DNA from: Caryophanales bacterium UBA6448
GTDB taxonomy: Bacteria > Bacillota_I > Bacilli_A > RF39 > UBA660
NCBI GenBank assembly: GCA_002439555.1
Contig: DJOC01000059.1
Span: 1 to 16,310 of the forward strand
DNA: 16,310 bases
Direction of reading: 5' to 3'
Positions 12,896 through 16,310 of this stretch are shown here, one piece after another. The number at the start of each line of letters is the position of its first letter. The first letter of the stretch is position 1. The position numbers and the translations under genes were made by a program. The notes under the pieces were generated by a model, which saw only the letters and a list, made by a program, of their open reading frames with translations, made no database searches and was not told where the DNA came from.

Positions 12896-13526
12896 ATGAG
12901 TGACGATATAATAAAATAATTTTTTTACCTTTGATATCTATTATACCTTCTTCCTTTAAATTTTTAAGTTCTCTATGCATTGCGCTTCGATCAATTGCAA
13001 GAAAATCAGCTAGTTCAGAAAAAGAAAAAGATAAATAAATTATACTACTTCCGTGAGCTTGACTTTCAATATCAAAGTATTCAAGAAGTTTATCACGAAT
13101 TGTCTTTTTAGATATTATCTGAAGTCTATCGTTTCTTTTTCTAATTTTATCATTTAAAATTATCATAATATTTTTTAAAAATGTATTAAAATACTCTTGA
13201 TTTAAATTAGTATTTATTACAAAATCATAGTCAAATACTAAAACTTTAGTTTCTTCATTAGCAATCATATCATACTCTTTATTATATAAATATGATAGGT
13301 TAGAACCAAAAATGTCATCTTCGTAAAGTTCTTCGATTATAAGTTTATTACCATTATAATCTGTATGAACAATTTTAGCATTTCCCTTGATAATTACCCC
13401 AATTATGTGATCTTTGAGTACCTTTGATATATTATCATTTTTTTTAAAAGTATATGATAATCCTTCGAGATAATTAATTAATTTATTTTTTTCTTTATCA
13501 GATATTTTATCAAATAATTTTACCAT
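12885..13526 (-). CDS. Crp/Fnr-family transcription regulator without cysteines
   Basis: A 213-residue regulator. Residues 1-120 form a cNMP-binding-type beta-roll (GVIIKGNAKIVHTDYNGNKLIIEELYEDDIFG). A dimerisation helix spans about 115-140. The winged HTH is at about 165-205, with recognition region FSELADFLAIDRSAMHRELKNL, typical of the Crp/Fnr branch reading 'L..NRSALSREL'. The cAMP-pocket Glu and Arg of CRP are not seen: FGSNLSYLYN stands where 'FGE' and the R-S pair would be. The protein has no cysteine at all, so neither cAMP nor an FNR-type iron-sulfur cluster is expected as effector. AGAGG precedes the ATG by 5 bases. It is divergent from nrdDG and shares a 110-base control region with it, which makes nrdDG its likely target. 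Confidence 0.88.
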   Translation of the reverse strand: MVKLFDKISDKEKNKLINYLEGLSYTFKKNDNISKVLKDHIIGVIIKGNAKIVHTDYNGNKLIIEELYEDDIFGSNLSYLYNKEYDMIANEETKVLVFDYDFVINTNLNQEYFNTFLKNIMIILNDKIRKRNDRLQIISKKTIRDKLLEYFDIESQAHGSSIIYLSFSFSELADFLAIDRSAMHRELKNLKEEGIIDIKGKKIILLYRHSFAI

Positions 13527-13544
13527 TTACACCTCTCATGTAAA

Positions 13545-13573
13545 ATTTTATCATTTTTTTAAATATGTTGCAA
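13545..13573 (-). promoter_or_regulatory. Promoter of the Crp/Fnr regulator gene
   Basis: On the minus strand: TTGCAA (13573-13568), spacer 17, TAAAAT (13550-13545) with TG at 13553-13552 (extended -10). The predicted start is near 13538. The -35 box is the left half of the 16-bp palindrome, so a bound dimer would block it. Confidence 0.6.
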
Positions 13574-13581
13574 TTGCAACA
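13566..13581. promoter_or_regulatory. Perfect 16-bp palindrome, candidate Crp/Fnr operator
   Basis: TGTTGCAATTGCAACA is a complete dyad with no spacer, centred between 13573 and 13574. Its length and symmetry suit a Crp/Fnr dimer, whose known sites (TGTGA-N6-TCACA, TTGAT-N4-ATCAA) share the TG/TTG-to-CA/CAA outer bases. The centre is 41.5 bases upstream of the predicted nrdD start and 35.5 upstream of the regulator's own start. Confidence 0.7.
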
Positions 13582-13599
13582 ATACATTTTTTTAAAATG

Positions 13600-13608
13600 T
13601 GTTATAGT
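13600..13608 (+). promoter_or_regulatory. nrdDG promoter, extended -10 without a good -35
   Basis: TGTTATAGT (13600-13608) is a TGn-TATAGT extended -10. The 17-base-spaced -35 position reads CAATAC, a poor match. The predicted start is A13615, giving a 22-base leader with AGGAAGGTAGG. A weak -35 with a dyad at -41.5 is the usual design of an activator-dependent class II promoter. Confidence 0.6.
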
Positions 13609-13636
13609 TTAGTTATGTTAGAGGAAGGTAGGAAAT

Positions 13637-15790
13637 ATGAAAATAGTAAAAAGAGATGGACATATTGTTGACTATTGTCCAGAAAAAATTGAACTAGCCA
13701 TTAAAAAGGCAAATGATGAAGTAGCTGAAGAAGATAGAGTAAGTGAAATTCAAATTAGAAATATTGTAAAATATATTGAAGGATTAAAGAAAAAAAGAAT
13801 GCTTGTCGAGGACATTCAAGATATCATTGAATATAGATTAATGGCTCTTGGAAAATATGCTCTTGCAAAAGAATATATAACTTATAGATATACAAGAGAA
13901 TTAGTAAGAAAAAGTAATACAACAGATTTATCTATTAAAGAATTAATTGATGGTGAAAGTGAATATTGGAATACAGAAAATTCTAATAAAAATGCTAAAA
14001 TTGTCACAACTCAAAGAGATTATTTAGCAGGTATTACCTCAACTGATATTACTCGTAGATTTTTACTTACTGAGGATATTGTAAAAGCTCATGATGAAGG
14101 TATTATTCATTTTCATGACGCTGATTATTTTGCTCAAAATGCACTTCATAATTGTGATTTAATTAACCTTGAGGATATGCTTCAAAATGGAACAAATATT
14201 AATGGTGTAATGATTGAAAAACCTCATAGATTCTTAACCGCAATGACAATTGCAACTCAAATTATTACTGCTGTATCATCATCACAATATGGTGGATGCA
14301 CAATAACTCTTACACATTTAGCACCTTTTGTAAGATGTAGTTATGAAAGATATTTAGAAAAATATAAAGCAAGAAAATTTAAAAAAGAAGATGCTGAAAA
14401 ATATGCTAAAGAGGATTTACAAAAAGAAATTACTGATGGAGTTCAAACATTCCAATATCAAATAAACTCAATGACTACGACTAATGGTCAAGCACCATTT
14501 TTAAGTGTATGTATGTATCTTGGTGAAACTGAAGAGTATAAAGATGAACTTGCAATGATTATCGAAGAAGTTTTAAATCAAAGAATTCAAGGTATGAAAA
14601 ATGAAAAAGGTGTTTACATTACACCAGCATTTCCAAAACTTTTATATGTTCTCGAGGAAGATAATATAAGACCAGATAGTAAATATTATTATTTAACCCA
14701 GCTTTCCGCTAAATGTACAGCAAAAAGAATGGTTCCAGATTATATTTCTGAAAAGATTATGAAAGAACTTAAAATTGATAAAAATGGAAATGGTCAATGT
14801 TATCCTTGTATGGGTTGTAGAAGTTTTTTAACTCCTTATGTTGACACAGAAGGTAAACCTAAATATTATGGTAGATTTAATCAAGGTGTTGTTACTATTA
14901 ATCTTCCTGATGTTGCACTTTCATCAGATAAAGATATGGAACTTTTCTGGAAAATATTTGATGATAGACTAGAACTTTGTCATAGAGCACTTCAGATAAG
15001 ACATAAAAGACTTTCAAAAGTTACAAGCGATGTAGCACCAATTTTATGGCAACACGGAGCACTTGCAAGACTTGGTAAAGGTGAAAGTATTCACGACCTT
15101 TTACATCACGGTTATTCAACAATTTCACTTGGTTACGCAGGACTATATGAATGTGTAAAATATATGACAGGTCATTCTCATACTGATGAATCTGTTGGTA
15201 AAGAATTTGGATTAAAAGTTATGGAGTATATGAATGATAAATGTAAAAAATGGAAAGAGGAAGAAGATATTGATTATTCAGTATATGGAACTCCAATCGA
15301 ATCAACAACATATAAATTTGCTAAATGTTTAAAAGACAGATTTGGTGTTGTTAAGGGTATCACTGATAGAAATTACATTACAAACTCATATCACGTACCA
15401 GTATTCGAAGAAATTGATGCCTTTACTAAATTAAAACTTGAAAGTGAATTCCAAAAACTTTCTCCAGGTGGAGCAATTAGTTATATTGAAACTCCAAACC
15501 TTGAAAATAATTTAGATGTTGTTATGGAAGTTATTGAATATATTTATAATAATATTATGTATGCTGAACTTAATACAAAATCTGATTATTGCCAAGCGTG
15601 TGGTTATACTGGTGAAATCCTAATTGATGACAATTTAGAGTGGTATTGTCCAAACTGTGGAAACAAAGATCATGACACATTAAATGTTGCTCGTAGAACT
15701 TGTGGGTATATTGGAACTAACTTTTGGAATAAAGGAAGAACCGAAGAAATAAAAGAAAGAGTAATGCACATAGATAATAAGGATGCTTAA
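13637..15790 (+). CDS. nrdD: Anaerobic ribonucleoside-triphosphate reductase (class III), NrdD
   Basis: A 717-residue glycyl-radical enzyme that makes dNTPs from NTPs without oxygen, using formate as reductant. An ATP-cone allosteric domain occupies about 1-95 (KIVKRDGHIVDYCPEKIELAI). The catalytic barrel includes FHDADYFAQNALHNCDLINLEDML, SSSQYGGCTITLTHLAPFVR and a late GYAGLYECVKYMTG block. The C-terminus carries the zinc site CQAC ... CPNC (C652, C655, C671, C674) and the radical loop RRTCGYIG, with G690 the presumed radical glycine. Full length is normal and all signatures are present. It starts at ATG 13637 behind AGGAAGGTAGG. nrdG follows 2 bases after the stop. The divergent Crp/Fnr regulator and dyad upstream point to transcriptional activation, perhaps under anaerobiosis. 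Confidence 0.97.
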   Translation: MKIVKRDGHIVDYCPEKIELAIKKANDEVAEEDRVSEIQIRNIVKYIEGLKKKRMLVEDIQDIIEYRLMALGKYALAKEYITYRYTRELVRKSNTTDLSIKELIDGESEYWNTENSNKNAKIVTTQRDYLAGITSTDITRRFLLTEDIVKAHDEGIIHFHDADYFAQNALHNCDLINLEDMLQNGTNINGVMIEKPHRFLTAMTIATQIITAVSSSQYGGCTITLTHLAPFVRCSYERYLEKYKARKFKKEDAEKYAKEDLQKEITDGVQTFQYQINSMTTTNGQAPFLSVCMYLGETEEYKDELAMIIEEVLNQRIQGMKNEKGVYITPAFPKLLYVLEEDNIRPDSKYYYLTQLSAKCTAKRMVPDYISEKIMKELKIDKNGNGQCYPCMGCRSFLTPYVDTEGKPKYYGRFNQGVVTINLPDVALSSDKDMELFWKIFDDRLELCHRALQIRHKRLSKVTSDVAPILWQHGALARLGKGESIHDLLHHGYSTISLGYAGLYECVKYMTGHSHTDESVGKEFGLKVMEYMNDKCKKWKEEEDIDYSVYGTPIESTTYKFAKCLKDRFGVVKGITDRNYITNSYHVPVFEEIDAFTKLKLESEFQKLSPGGAISYIETPNLENNLDVVMEVIEYIYNNIMYAELNTKSDYCQACGYTGEILIDDNLEWYCPNCGNKDHDTLNVARRTCGYIGTNFWNKGRTEEIKERVMHIDNKDA

Positions 15791-15792
15791 AT

Positions 15793-16284
15793 ATGAGATA
15801 TCATAAAATTAGAAAAATGGACATTTCTAATGGACCAGGAGTAAGAGTTTCAATATTTATGCAAGGTTGTGAATTTCACTGTGAAAACTGTTTTAATAAA
15901 GAAACTTGGGATTTTGATAGTGGCAAAGAGTTTAATGAAAAAACAATTGAGGAAGTATTAGAACTTTGCTCTAAAGATTTTATAACTGGACTTTCTATTT
16001 TAGGTGGAGAGCCTTTACATCCAAACAATATTGAGGGAACAACGTTACTTGCTAAAGCTTTTAAAGAAAAATACCCTAATAAAACTTTATGGGTATGGAG
16101 TGGTTTTCTATTTGATAAAGATTTAAAAGGCAAGGAAGTACTAAACTACATTGATGTTTTAGTGGATGGCCAGTTTGTAAATAGTCTTCATAATCCAACT
16201 TTAAAATGGAAAGGATCCTCAAATCAAAGAGTAATAGATGTTCAAAAAAGTCTAAAAGGAAATAAAATTATAACTATTGAATAA
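15793..16284 (+). CDS. nrdG: Anaerobic ribonucleotide reductase activating protein, NrdG
   Basis: A 163-residue radical-SAM activase that installs the glycyl radical in NrdD. The [4Fe-4S] motif is CEFHCENC (C26, C30, C33; CxxxCxxC), preceded by GPGVRVSIFMQG as in NrdG proteins. The SAM-binding GGEPL follows at 71-75, and a short truncated barrel includes VLVDGQF and a C-terminal SSNQRVIDV. Length is typical of the smallest radical-SAM enzymes. It starts 2 bases after nrdD with AAGGA about 9 bases upstream, inside the end of nrdD. It is the last gene of the unit, because the stop lies inside a strong terminator stem. Confidence 0.96.
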   Translation: MRYHKIRKMDISNGPGVRVSIFMQGCEFHCENCFNKETWDFDSGKEFNEKTIEEVLELCSKDFITGLSILGGEPLHPNNIEGTTLLAKAFKEKYPNKTLWVWSGFLFDKDLKGKEVLNYIDVLVDGQFVNSLHNPTLKWKGSSNQRVIDVQKSLKGNKIITIE

Positions 16285-16310
16285 CTAGAAAAAAATCTAG
16301 TTATTTTTTT
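16280..16310 (+). terminator. Terminator of nrdDG, stop codon in its stem
   Basis: ATAACTAGA (16281-16289) pairs with TCTAGTTAT (16296-16304) around AAAAAA, and A16280-T16305 extends it. T continues to the window end. The TAA stop (16282-16284) is part of the left arm. Confidence 0.88.

Noticed and set aside
15876..16133. Minus-strand ORF of 85 codons within nrdG
   Set aside because: Shadow of a confident radical-SAM gene; no start signal.
1..16310. CRISPR array, tRNA or rRNA genes, insertion sequences
   Set aside because: No regularly spaced repeats, no cloverleaf, no rRNA segments and no transposase were found on either strand.

Overview
The window comes from the chromosome of a low-GC (roughly 25-30%) Gram-positive bacterium. 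The evidence is an AT-rich coding style, AGGAGG-type ribosome binding sites, a MurG-MurB-FtsQ/DivIB block, a cysteine-free Crp/Fnr regulator and an anaerobic class III ribonucleotide reductase. TGA is used as a stop (murG and murB both end in TGA within ATGA overlaps), so this is not a Mycoplasma code-4 genome. An uncultured anaerobic gut Bacilli/RF39-like lineage is my best guess. That placement is inference only.

Layout. 1-1930: the end of murG, then murB and ftsQ, joined by two ATGA overlaps and closed by a terminator. 2003-3238: a two-gene AbiE-type toxin-antitoxin cassette with its own promoter, operator-like palindrome and terminator. 3260-6916: a P-loop (deoxy)nucleotide kinase-like gene, a shortened alanyl-tRNA synthetase and murD. 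6900-8059: a bitopic membrane protein with its own promoter. 8060-8539: a 480-base gap without a large gene. It is richer in GC than its flank, has promoters on both strands, holds a foldable RNA, and carries on the opposite strand a tiny ORF with an excellent ribosome binding site. 8540-9769: an unrecognised 403-residue protein. 9770-10952: dus (tRNA dihydrouridine synthase) behind an unusual leader. 10951-13526 (minus strand): a small membrane protein, murC and a Crp/Fnr regulator. 13527-13636: a divergent control region with a perfect 16-bp palindrome. 13637-16310: nrdD and nrdG with a terminator.

How it works together. Three Mur enzymes plus MurG cover much of cytoplasmic peptidoglycan precursor synthesis, but they are spread over three transcription units instead of one dcw cluster. 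The Crp/Fnr protein and nrdDG are divergent. The palindrome between them is centred at about -41.5 of the predicted nrdD start, the classical class II activator position. It also covers the -35 box of the regulator's own promoter, suggesting activation of anaerobic dNTP synthesis with self-repression.

The most unusual items are the mini-AlaRS without its C-terminal third, the sense/antisense RNA locus at 8060-8453, the crp-nrdD switch, and the dus leader, where a terminator-like hairpin shares its left arm with the promoter -10 box. All promoter, RNA-fold and operator statements are by eye. No searches or folding programs were run.
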